Assembly (NCBI GenBank): GCA_947653505.1
Contig: CANTHI010000126.1
Span: 1-8,834 of the forward strand
Direction: 5' to 3'
DNA from: an uncultured Eubacterium sp.
GTDB taxonomy: Bacteria; Bacillota_A; Clostridia; Lachnospirales; Lachnospiraceae
Length of the DNA: 8,834 bases
How positions within the stretch are numbered: position 1 is the first letter of the stretch; each line of letters opens with the position of its first letter. The notes beneath the pieces are model-generated. The model ran no database searches, was not told where the DNA came from, and was given only the letters and a program-made list of their open reading frames with translations. Positions 1 through 7,375 of this stretch are shown here, one piece after another. Made by a program: the position numbers and the translations under genes.

Positions 1-1053
1 AGAGGTATCATGCAGATGTTGTGGTGGTGGATCCGCCCAGGAAAGGGTGCGATGAGCAGAATCCGGCGGAATGCGCTGAATTATTCGGTTACGGATTACC
101 AGCAGATTCTGGAAGAAAATATGGACACGATACGGGATACGAGAAAGCAGTTTCTGGAATACCGGGATATGGTAAAGGCGCGTGCCACGCAGCTGGAGGA
201 GGAGCACATCAATGTGCACAGACTGAATGCGAAGGAAGAAGAAAATCTGGGGAATCTGCGGATTATTGAAGGGTATTTAAACCGCGCGATTGATGAGCAT
301 CAGAAGATTCTGAACAATCATCTGGATCTGAAAGCGCTGTATACAAAGGAACTGGAAGAGCTGTCACAGATGTCTCTGATACAGAGATTTTCGCTGCGCA
401 GTGATCTGTTTGATCCGATATTGGAAGACCCGCAGGGACTTGCGCGGATGGATATTTTTTTCCGGCCGCTGTTTCTGCAGGGACCGGAGCAGATTTACAA
501 TCTGAATAAAGCGCTGGAGCCGCAGCGGGCAGTCCGTAAAAAGCTGGAAGAAGATAGTAAGGAGCAGATCGATTTTGACGAAGAGCAGTGGCAGAAAGAG
601 CAGGAGCTGCTGCGTCTGAAAAAACTGGAAACATACCGGGGCTGTCTTGGATATATTACGAAGCGTCTGAGTGAGGAAGAAACGTTTACGCTGGAGCAAT
701 GCAGGGAGGACGTGGCCGGGGAACCGGAGCTTCGGACAAGACTCATACCGAATGTGGAGATCTTTAAAGAAGTGATGGTTGAGCTGATCAAGAGCAGGGA
801 AATCGATATCGCTGCACTGCAAAAAGAACGCAGTGAATTTATACAGGATACGTCCGGGGGATTCCAGTTAAATGAAATGCTGCTCCAGCTGCTGGAGGAG
901 CAGGAGGCGGCGGGCAGAAAGCGGATTGGCAGGATTTTTGTGTGCAGGATGGAAGGTACAGAGGCTGTCGTTTTTGAAGATGTCTGTGACGGGCAGGGCA
1001 GTCAGAAGGTGATCCGGTGTTCGAACCTGCTGTTTCGCGCACAATATATTTAG
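1..1053 (+). CDS. jetA: JetA/MksF/MukF-like kleisin subunit of an SMC (Wadjet-type) complex, 5' end missing
   Basis: The frame is open to the first base of the window (Arg-Gly-Ile before the first ATG at 10), so I treat this as the C-terminal 350 codons of a longer gene. ATG 10 and ATG 52 are possible internal starts, but kleisin-type JetA proteins normally carry an N-terminal winged-helix domain that would lie further upstream. The visible protein is almost all helical. It has a charged coiled-coil-like stretch (about residues 35-125), a mid region containing FFRPLFLQGPEQIYNLNKAL, a second Glu/Lys-rich helix (about 175-215), and a compact C-terminal part ending in LLFRAQYI. No catalytic motif is visible. 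In MukF/JetA families the kleisin bridges the ATPase heads and recruits the small MukE/JetB subunit. The assignment rests mainly on position: it sits 33 nt before a MukE/JetB-size gene and a giant SMC-like ATPase gene. It resembles what I recall of the type III JetA family (DUF5716), but no search was run. Confidence 0.62.
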   Translation, partial: RGIMQMLWWWIRPGKGAMSRIRRNALNYSVTDYQQILEENMDTIRDTRKQFLEYRDMVKARATQLEEEHINVHRLNAKEEENLGNLRIIEGYLNRAIDEHQKILNNHLDLKALYTKELEELSQMSLIQRFSLRSDLFDPILEDPQGLARMDIFFRPLFLQGPEQIYNLNKALEPQRAVRKKLEEDSKEQIDFDEEQWQKEQELLRLKKLETYRGCLGYITKRLSEEETFTLEQCREDVAGEPELRTRLIPNVEIFKEVMVELIKSREIDIAALQKERSEFIQDTSGGFQLNEMLLQLLEEQEAAGRKRIGRIFVCRMEGTEAVVFEDVCDGQGSQKVIRCSNLLFRAQYI

Positions 1054-1086
1054 ATCAAATGAAAGAAAGGATGCAAAGGCGTTATT

Positions 1087-1797
1087 ATGGCATATGAAAT
1101 GGAAGAAATCCGTACCAGCCAGGAAATATTTTATTTTCTGCTGGAGCATCATGAGATTCATGAGGAGACGGAAAGCAGACTGTACGAGGCGTATGCGGAA
1201 AATGAACAGATACAGAACCTTGTGAAATCGCAGGGGGAGATTGCATCCAGCAGTATTGAGCGTTACGGGGATGTGATTTATCTGATCCCGCAGGAGGAAA
1301 ACCATTTTTTAGGCTTTTCGAAAGCACAGTTAAAAGCTGCGCTCTGCAAATCTGGTGGCACAGACCGTGACTATTTTTTATCCCAGTTTGTGATCCTGAC
1401 GCTGCTGGTGGAGTTTTATGACGGACAGGGCAGGAGCAGTAAGTCGCGGGACTTTCTGCGTGTCGGGGAAGTGCAAAACAGCATCAGCACATACCTGAAA
1501 ACAGGGGCGGAAAGCAGCAGTGAGCAGACGGATGAAGAACGGGGACTGGCGTTTGCGGATATGTATGAGGCGTACGAGGCGCTGCGGTCAGATGAGAAGG
1601 GCTCGCGGGCAAAGACGACGAAAGAAGGCTTTCTGCACCATATTTTAAAGTTTCTGGAGAAACAGGGGCTGATTGAATATGTGGAAGAAGACGAGATGAT
1701 ACAGACGACGAAAAAGCTGGACAGCTTTATGGACTGGAATCTGCTGAACCAGAATCACTATCTGCGCGTGAGACGGGTGTTGGGAGTGGAGGATTAA
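1087..1797 (+). CDS. jetB: JetB/MksE/MukE-like small subunit of the SMC complex (DUF6063-like)
   Basis: This 236-residue acidic, mostly helical protein has no signal peptide, membrane segment or enzymatic motif. Its size and location between a kleisin-like gene and an SMC-like ATPase gene match the KITE/MukE-type accessory subunit, which binds the kleisin as a dimer and helps shape the DNA-holding compartment. Seen in the sequence are an N-terminal helix with FYFLLEHHEIHEE (about 15-27), a hydrophobic core segment YFLSQFVILTLLVEFYDGQG (about 96-115), and a C-terminal winged-helix-like part with HHILKFLEKQGLIEY (about 184-198). Start ATG 1087 is preceded by AAAGG at 1075-1079, 7 nt away. The stop codon lies 3 nt before the jetC start, which implies translational coupling and a defined subunit ratio. 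Identification as the type III Wadjet JetB family is from recall plus context; the SMC-accessory role is the firmer part. Confidence 0.62.
   Translation: MAYEMEEIRTSQEIFYFLLEHHEIHEETESRLYEAYAENEQIQNLVKSQGEIASSSIERYGDVIYLIPQEENHFLGFSKAQLKAALCKSGGTDRDYFLSQFVILTLLVEFYDGQGRSSKSRDFLRVGEVQNSISTYLKTGAESSSEQTDEERGLAFADMYEAYEALRSDEKGSRAKTTKEGFLHHILKFLEKQGLIEYVEEDEMIQTTKKLDSFMDWNLLNQNHYLRVRRVLGVED
1787..1792 (+). promoter_or_regulatory. Strong ribosome binding site for jetC inside the jetB 3' end
   Basis: TGGAGG ends 8 nt before ATG 1801 and lies within the last codons of jetB. This fixes the jetC start and supports translational coupling of the two genes. No other start codon in frame gives a better arrangement. 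Confidence 0.75.
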
Positions 1798-1800
1798 ACG

Positions 1801-4800
1801 ATGAGTAAAATTAACGCCATCCGGCTGATCAATCTGAATTATAATAACAATGCCATCCGTATCAGTGACGAGACGTTTCATATGAATGGCGAGAGTACCC
1901 TGCTGTCGCTGCGCAACGGCGGAGGAAAATCGGTGCTCGTGCAGATGATGATGGCCCCGTTTGTGCACAAGCGTTACCGGGATGCGAAGGAGCGGCCGTT
2001 TGAAAGTTATTTTACGACGCCCAGACCGACGTTTATTCTGGTAGAGTGGGTGCTGGACCACGGCGCCGGTTATGTGATGACCGGAATGATGGTGCGCAGG
2101 CGGCAGGAAATTGGTGCAGACGTAGCGGATGCGAACGAGACGCTGGAAATCATCCAGTTTATCAGTGAGTATCAGACGTCCTGTCCGTATGATCTTGAAC
2201 ATCTGCCGGTCGTGGAAAAGCGGAAAAAGGAAATGTCGCTGAAAAGCTTTGCGGCGTGCAGGCAGCTGTTTGACAGTTATAAAAAAGATCCGTCGGTAAA
2301 GTTTTTCAGCTATGATATGAGCAACAGTGCCCAGTCCAGACAGTATTTTGACAAGCTGGCGGAATATCAGATTCATTATAAAGAGTGGGAAACGATTATG
2401 AAGAAAGTGAATCTGAAAGAGTCTGGTCTGTCAGATTTGTTCGGGGACTGCAAAGATGAAAAAGGTCTGGTAGAAAAATGGCTGCTGGATGCGGTGGCCA
2501 GCAAGCTGAATAAAGAGAAAGACCGGATGAAGGAGTTTCAGAGCATTCTGGAAAAATATGTCTGCCAGTACAAGGATAACCAGTCAAAAATCCAGCGCAG
2601 GGACGTGATCCGCCAGTTTTCACAGGAGTCCCAGGGGATTATGGAGACGGCAAAGGTATACGAAGCGGTGGAGCAGGAACTGGGGCTGCAGCAGGACCAG
2701 ATCGGGATTTTTTTATGGCAGCTGGAGACAGCAAAAAAGAAAGCGCAGGCGGATTGTGCAGCCATCGAAGCGGACCAGCAGCGGATTCTTGCGGATATCG
2801 GTCATTTAAGGTACCAGCAGATTTCCAAAGCTGTCTATGAAGCGATGGATGCGGAGCGTTTCTGCAGGGCGCAGCGGGAAATGATTCAGCTGGAGCGGGA
2901 CGAAAAAGAGCAGGAATATGAACAGACCAGACATACGCTGCAGCTTTTGGACTGCGCCAGACAGCAGCAGGAGCTGGAGGAGCAGCGGACAGAATGTGCG
3001 CAGTATGCGCAGCAGCTGGAAGTGCTGAACCAGAAGGAGCAGGACTTCGGGCAGGAGCGCAGGCAGCTGGGACATACATTGTGGAAGCATTATAAGCAGC
3101 AAAGCGACAGCCAGCAGGAGCAGACCGGAGTGTTTGCGCAGCAGCTGGCGCAGACACAGGAAAAGATCGCATCCGAAGAAGAAAAGAGGGAGACCTGCCG
3201 TGCCGGTGTGCTGGAGCTGAGTACGCGTGTCGGCAGCGTACAGGCGCTGATCCGGGAGTATGATGCGAAGGAAGAGGCGTATAATAAACGTTATAAACCA
3301 GCATGGATCCGCAATATTCTGGGAGAATATGAGCCGGCGGCGCTGGAAATCCGTCTGCAGGAATATGACAAAGAACTGGACGGTCTGAAAAAAGACTATC
3401 AGAAGATGCAGAAAGCCGCGGAGGAGGGCAGCTGGGCGCAGAAAGAAAAGGAGCGGAATCTGGAAGATGCCGGACGCAGGAAAATGCAGAAGGAGCAGGA
3501 GCTGGCACAGGCTGAAGAACTGCTCCGTTCTTATGAAGAGGAGCTGTCCCAGCGGCGGAAAATCCTGCGTTATTTCGGACTGGACGAAACGGTATTGTAT
3601 GATATGGAGCAGATTCTGCATGCAGCGCAGCGCAAGCTGTCAGAGATCGAATGGGCAAAGCGGAATCTGGAAAAGGAAGAAGACCTGCTCCAGAAGGAAT
3701 ACCAGAAACTGACACAGGGAAGAGTGCTGGAGCTGCCGGAGGAGTTCGGACAGCTGCTGGAGAGTCTGGGCATTTCTTATGTCTATGGGATGGAGTGGTT
3801 AAAGAAAAATCAGTATACACAGGCGCAAAATGAACAGCTGGTGCGTACGTATCCGTTTCTGCCATATGCGCTGCTCCTTTCCAGACGGGATTTGGAAAAA
3901 TTGAAACAGGCAGACGCGAAAAAACAGGAAAAAGAGCTGCCGTATACATCGTTTCCGATACCGCTGATGATCCGGGAACAGCTGGACGGTCAGAAAGACG
4001 CGGAAAGAAATCCGGTGCAGGAGCTGGAGCATGTGAGCTTTTATATGCTGTTTAACGAGCATTTGTTAAATGAAGAAAAGCTGAAACAGATGGCAGCGGA
4101 AAAAGAGCGCCAGATCGCAAAGAAAAAAGAACAGATACAGGTACGGCGTGAGGAATATGAGACGTATTTTGAGAAAAAAGAGCAGCTGCGCAGCCAGACA
4201 GTGACGAAGGAGGGCATGGAACAGGCGAAACAGCGGCTGGAGCAGATTTCAGAAGCATTAAAAGAACTGGAGCAGACGATCCTGAAACAGAGGGAAGAAG
4301 CGCAGCAGCTGGCGGCAGAGCTGCGCAGGCTGCAGCAGCAGATACAGGACAATGTCAGACAGCAGAGCGCGCAGGAGCGCAGGCTGGATGATTTAAAACA
4401 GCTGCATCAGGCATATCAGTCTTATCTGGAAGAAAAACAGCAGCTGGAAACGCTGCAGCATGATCTGGCAATTACAAAGGAAAGAGAACAGCTCGCGGAC
4501 CGTACAGCCGGAAAGCTGCGGGAACGTGCCAGAAAACAGGAAATCGAACTGGAGCACAGCAGGCGGATGGCGGAGGAGCTGGCTGAAAAAGCTGCCTGTT
4601 ATCAGCAGTATGAGCATATAAAACGGAAAGATCAGACAGAGCAGACAGGACAGCCGGAGCCGGAAACGCTGCAGGGAAGGGTGGAAGATCTGGAAAACCG
4701 CTATCAGGCTATCACGAGCCAGATTTCCTTAAGACAGCAGGAGATCGAACGGCTGCTGCAGGGGGCGCGGGAAAAGGAGCGCAGGCTGGCGCGTGAGCTT

Positions 4801-6540
4801 GCGCGGAGGCAGAAAAAATACCATCTGGCGGATGATGCATGGAAGCAGACGGTGTATGATGCAAAAGCGGAGGAGTATCAGGAACAGCTGTTATCGATGC
4901 GGGAGCAGCAGTACGAGCTGAAAAAAGCCCAGTGGAATGAGGCAGATAAAAATGCGGCGCTTGCCAGCCAGCGTCTGGAACAGCAGAAAAAGGTCCTGAT
5001 GGAAAAATGCAGCCAGTCACATCCGCTGCCAAAAGAAGAAATACAGCCGGTAGATTTTGAAACGGAAATCGGGAAAAAAGAGTATCAGCGCACGGAACTG
5101 GAACAGGCACAGCAGGAGCAGCAGAAGCGGTGGGACTGGTATGAGGAGCATCTGACCGCGCTTGCGGAGTATGCGGAGTTTCTGCCGCAGGATGAACAAC
5201 AGCTCTGGGAGCTGATTGCGCGCCGTCTGGAATCGGATGCCGCTTCGGCGAAGGATGAACGTATGCTGTGGAAATCGCTGCAGGAGCAGCCGGACGTGGA
5301 TGCCGGTTTGGCAGATGGTCCGGATTTTGCGGCTGGGACGGAGGAAGCAGGAAATCATACGGCTGGGACGGAGAAAGCAGGAAATCATGCGGACCGGACA
5401 GATACAGGGAACCGGCGGGTACAGGAACAGCTGCAGGAAGCTGTGATGCGCAGCCGGGAGCTTAGGATGATCGCGGCGCTGCAGGAGGCGGTGGAGCGGC
5501 TTTCAAGAGAAGAACTGCGCCGCAGGAAAGGGATGCTGGTGCGGGACTATCACGACTGTCAGGAACGCAGGCAGCAGCAGAAGGACAGGCTGACCGGACT
5601 GCTGAATCAGATGGTACGCAGGGAGATTTTTGCGGAAGATTTTTACCGGAAGCCAATCGAGGCAATGCTGTCGCTGACCGGTCATGCGGGACAGGTACTG
5701 CGCCAGCTCCATACGACGCTGCAGTCTTATGAGAGCCTGATGGAGAAGATTCAGGTAGATATTTCGGTCGTAGAGGAAGAGAAGAACCGGATCACAGAGC
5801 TGCTGGGCGGATATGTGCAGGAGGTGCACCAGAATCTTGCGCGGATTGATCAAAATTCTACGATACCGATCCGGGATAAAAATGTAAAAATGCTGAAAAT
5901 ATCGCTGCCGGACTGGGAGGAAAATGAAAGTCTGTATCAGATCCGGATTCAGGATTTTATGGATGAGGTAACGCAAAAAGGGATTGAACTGCTGGAGCGA
6001 AACGAAAACGCGCAGGAATATCTCGGGACACGGATGACGACGAAAAATCTCTATGATGTAGTCGTCGGAATCGGTTCTGTGCAGATACATCTGCATAAAA
6101 TCGAAGAACAGCGCCAGTATGAGATAACGTGGTCACAGGTGGCCCGCAATTCCGGCGGGGAAGGATTTTTATCGGCATTTACGATCTTATCCAGCCTGCT
6201 ATATTATATGCGCCGCGATGAGACGGATTTGTTTGCGGACCGCAATGAAGGCAAAGTGCTGCTGATGGATAATCCGTTTGCGCAGACAAATGCGTCGCAT
6301 TTGCTAAAGCCTTTAATGGATATGGCGAAAAAGACAAATACACAGCTGATCTGTCTGTCCGGTCTGGGCGGGGAGTCGATTTATAACCGGTTTGACAATA
6401 TTTATGTACTCAATCTGATTGCGGCCAGTCTGCGTGACGGGATGCAGTATTTAAAAGCGGAGCATATGCGCGGGACAGATACGGAGACCATGCTGGTGTC
6501 ACAGATTGAAGTGCTGGGACAGCAGGAGCTGGTGTTTTAG
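1801..6540 (+). CDS. jetC: JetC/MksB/MukB-like SMC ATPase of a Wadjet-type complex
   Basis: This 1579-residue protein has an SMC/MukB/SbcC layout, with ATP-binding motifs at the two ends and long coiled coils between. The N-terminal head (about 1-245) has the P-loop LRNGGGKSVLVQ with Lys43 and Ser44, and a beta strand PTFILVEWVLD. A Glu/Gln/Lys-rich arm covers about 245-640, broken near 500 (RYKPAWIRNILGEYEP). A non-coil domain at about 641-756 (YPFLPYALLLSRRDLEKL, SFPIPLMIREQLDG) is probably the hinge. The second arm (about 757-1350) carries a decapeptide repeat at 1177-1196. The C-terminal head has the ABC signature NSGGEGF (1450-1456), Walker B VLLMDNPF with Asp1490, and QLICLSGLGG (about 1515-1524). 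Wadjet/Muk relatives use ATP to extrude DNA loops; Wadjet cleaves small circular plasmids through JetD, and Mks/Muk act in chromosome organisation. Odd points are Asn1491 where a catalytic Glu is usual, absence of the first Walker A Gly, and no jetD after it. The SMC-type ATPase call is firm; assignment to Wadjet type III is likely but from recall. Confidence 0.85.
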   Translation: MSKINAIRLINLNYNNNAIRISDETFHMNGESTLLSLRNGGGKSVLVQMMMAPFVHKRYRDAKERPFESYFTTPRPTFILVEWVLDHGAGYVMTGMMVRRRQEIGADVADANETLEIIQFISEYQTSCPYDLEHLPVVEKRKKEMSLKSFAACRQLFDSYKKDPSVKFFSYDMSNSAQSRQYFDKLAEYQIHYKEWETIMKKVNLKESGLSDLFGDCKDEKGLVEKWLLDAVASKLNKEKDRMKEFQSILEKYVCQYKDNQSKIQRRDVIRQFSQESQGIMETAKVYEAVEQELGLQQDQIGIFLWQLETAKKKAQADCAAIEADQQRILADIGHLRYQQISKAVYEAMDAERFCRAQREMIQLERDEKEQEYEQTRHTLQLLDCARQQQELEEQRTECAQYAQQLEVLNQKEQDFGQERRQLGHTLWKHYKQQSDSQQEQTGVFAQQLAQTQEKIASEEEKRETCRAGVLELSTRVGSVQALIREYDAKEEAYNKRYKPAWIRNILGEYEPAALEIRLQEYDKELDGLKKDYQKMQKAAEEGSWAQKEKERNLEDAGRRKMQKEQELAQAEELLRSYEEELSQRRKILRYFGLDETVLYDMEQILHAAQRKLSEIEWAKRNLEKEEDLLQKEYQKLTQGRVLELPEEFGQLLESLGISYVYGMEWLKKNQYTQAQNEQLVRTYPFLPYALLLSRRDLEKLKQADAKKQEKELPYTSFPIPLMIREQLDGQKDAERNPVQELEHVSFYMLFNEHLLNEEKLKQMAAEKERQIAKKKEQIQVRREEYETYFEKKEQLRSQTVTKEGMEQAKQRLEQISEALKELEQTILKQREEAQQLAAELRRLQQQIQDNVRQQSAQERRLDDLKQLHQAYQSYLEEKQQLETLQHDLAITKEREQLADRTAGKLRERARKQEIELEHSRRMAEELAEKAACYQQYEHIKRKDQTEQTGQPEPETLQGRVEDLENRYQAITSQISLRQQEIERLLQGAREKERRLARELARRQKKYHLADDAWKQTVYDAKAEEYQEQLLSMREQQYELKKAQWNEADKNAALASQRLEQQKKVLMEKCSQSHPLPKEEIQPVDFETEIGKKEYQRTELEQAQQEQQKRWDWYEEHLTALAEYAEFLPQDEQQLWELIARRLESDAASAKDERMLWKSLQEQPDVDAGLADGPDFAAGTEEAGNHTAGTEKAGNHADRTDTGNRRVQEQLQEAVMRSRELRMIAALQEAVERLSREELRRRKGMLVRDYHDCQERRQQQKDRLTGLLNQMVRREIFAEDFYRKPIEAMLSLTGHAGQVLRQLHTTLQSYESLMEKIQVDISVVEEEKNRITELLGGYVQEVHQNLARIDQNSTIPIRDKNVKMLKISLPDWEENESLYQIRIQDFMDEVTQKGIELLERNENAQEYLGTRMTTKNLYDVVVGIGSVQIHLHKIEEQRQYEITWSQVARNSGGEGFLSAFTILSSLLYYMRRDETDLFADRNEGKVLLMDNPFAQTNASHLLKPLMDMAKKTNTQLICLSGLGGESIYNRFDNIYVLNLIAASLRDGMQYLKAEHMRGTDTETMLVSQIEVLGQQELVF
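5329..5388 (+). repeat. Two-copy 30-bp in-frame tandem repeat in jetC (decapeptide repeat)
   Basis: Two 30-bp units lie head to tail (5329-5358 and 5359-5388). The shared core GGCTGGGACGGA is followed by GCAGGAAATCAT, and 28 aligned bases (5331-5358 against 5361-5388) differ at one position. They encode AAGTEEAGNH and TAGTEKAGNH (JetC residues 1177-1186 and 1187-1196). A degenerate third unit, ADRTDTGNRR, follows at 1197-1206. The Gly/Thr/Asn-rich segment interrupts the coiled coil and is probably a flexible loop that grew by slippage. Confidence 0.9.
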
Positions 6541-6569
6541 GTAGAAAACACAAAGCAAATGATTCTGAC

Positions 6570-6576
6570 AGGAAGG
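6570..6576 (+). promoter_or_regulatory. Ribosome binding site for proB; gene-tight jetC-proB junction
   Basis: AGGAAGG lies in the 49-nt gap between jetC and proB, 13 nt before ATG 6590, which is rather long spacing. The in-frame stop TGA at 6566-6568 and the absence of any ATG, GTG or TTG between it and 6590 limit the proB start to 6590, or less likely 6596. The gap shows no terminator hairpin with a T-run, and I found no convincing -35/-10 pair there or in the end of jetC. Confidence 0.6.
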
Positions 6577-6589
6577 AAACAAACGACAG

Positions 6590-7363
6590 ATGCGGATGGT
6601 AGTAAAGGTAGGGACTTCCACGCTGGCGTATCCGACAGGGTGTCTGGATATCCGTCATGTGGAAATACTGGTAAAGACATTAAGTGATCTGAAAAATGCG
6701 GGACATGAAATCGTACTGGTATCGTCCGGCGCGATCGGGATGGGAGTCGGCAGACTCGGTTTAAAGGGCAGGCCGGAGGATATGCCGGCAAAGCAGGCGG
6801 CAGCCTCGGTCGGACAGTGTGAGCTGATGTACACATATGACAGGCTGTTTGGCGAATATAACCATGTTGTCGGCCAGATTCTGCTGACAGGCTCGGATTT
6901 TTCACACGAAGACCGGAAGGCAAATTTTGAAAATACGGTTTTAAAGCTGATCGAGCTGGGCGTGATTCCGGTCGTCAATGAAAATGATACGATTGCGACG
7001 GATGAGATTTCAGTAGGCGACAATGATACACTGGCGGCGATGGTCGCATGCAGCGTGGACGCGGACCTGCTGGTGCTGCTGAGCGATATTGACGGACTGT
7101 ATACGAAAGATCCGCATAAGTGTGACGATGCAAAGCTGATTCCGCTCGTGATGGAGCTTACGCCCGAGATCACAGAGCTTGCCGAAGGAAAGGGCAGCGG
7201 ACTTGGAACCGGTGGTATGATCACAAAGCTGCATGCGGCGGACATCGCGATGGAACATGGTGTGGATATGGTTATTGCAAATGGAGCAAGGCCGCGAAAG
7301 CTGTATAATATTGTAGAAGGCGAAACGGTGGGGACACGGTTTCTGGGAAGAAAAAAGAAGTAA
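6590..7363 (+). CDS. proB: Glutamate 5-kinase (gamma-glutamyl kinase), short form without PUA domain
   Basis: This cytoplasmic enzyme phosphorylates L-glutamate with ATP to give L-glutamyl 5-phosphate, the first and usually feedback-inhibited step of proline synthesis. The 257 residues form one amino-acid-kinase domain. Visible motifs are VVKVGTSTL (4-12, with the phosphate-binding Lys6), VSSGAIGMG (44-52), NENDT (130-134), GDNDTLAA (143-150), SDIDGLYTKDP, and GSGLGTGGM (202-210). The protein ends right after the kinase fold with GRKKK, so the C-terminal PUA domain of the roughly 367-residue E. coli enzyme is absent. Short forms are known in other bacteria, and the stop codon is followed directly by the proA ribosome binding site, so this is not a truncation. 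The N-terminus is very short, with only three residues before VVKVG. proA follows after 12 nt, as in typical proBA operons. Confidence 0.95.
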   Translation: MRMVVKVGTSTLAYPTGCLDIRHVEILVKTLSDLKNAGHEIVLVSSGAIGMGVGRLGLKGRPEDMPAKQAAASVGQCELMYTYDRLFGEYNHVVGQILLTGSDFSHEDRKANFENTVLKLIELGVIPVVNENDTIATDEISVGDNDTLAAMVACSVDADLLVLLSDIDGLYTKDPHKCDDAKLIPLVMELTPEITELAEGKGSGLGTGGMITKLHAADIAMEHGVDMVIANGARPRKLYNIVEGETVGTRFLGRKKK

Positions 7364-7375
7364 GGAGACGGCTTT

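Noticed and set aside
52..1053. Possible complete gene starting at ATG 52, preceded by AGGAAAGGG
   Set aside because: The purine-rich stretch is only about 4 nt from the ATG, the frame continues open upstream to the window edge, and the expected N-terminal winged-helix region of a kleisin would be lost. A truncated longer gene fits better.
1059..1097. 12-codon mini-ORF (ATG 1059, with ATG 1071 in frame) overlapping the jetB start, behind a purine-rich AAGAAAGG
   Set aside because: It could be a leader peptide or simply a misplaced ribosome site. Without conservation data there is no reason to prefer it over chance, and jetB has its own AAAGG nearer its start.
2639..3949. 436-codon open frame on the minus strand opposite jetC
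   Set aside because: It is Pro/Ala/Ser-rich with no recognisable motif and lies wholly antisense to a well-supported coiled-coil coding region; codon bias of jetC explains the lack of stops.
2650..5200. Very frequent CAGCAG/CAGCTG/GAGCAG motifs along jetC
   Set aside because: These follow from repeated Gln-Leu-Glu codons in a coiled coil, not from a regulatory repeat or trinucleotide expansion.
6506..6547. Possible proB promoter with TTGAAG at 6506-6511 as -35
   Set aside because: No acceptable -10 hexamer lies 16-18 nt downstream, so there is no supportable promoter here.
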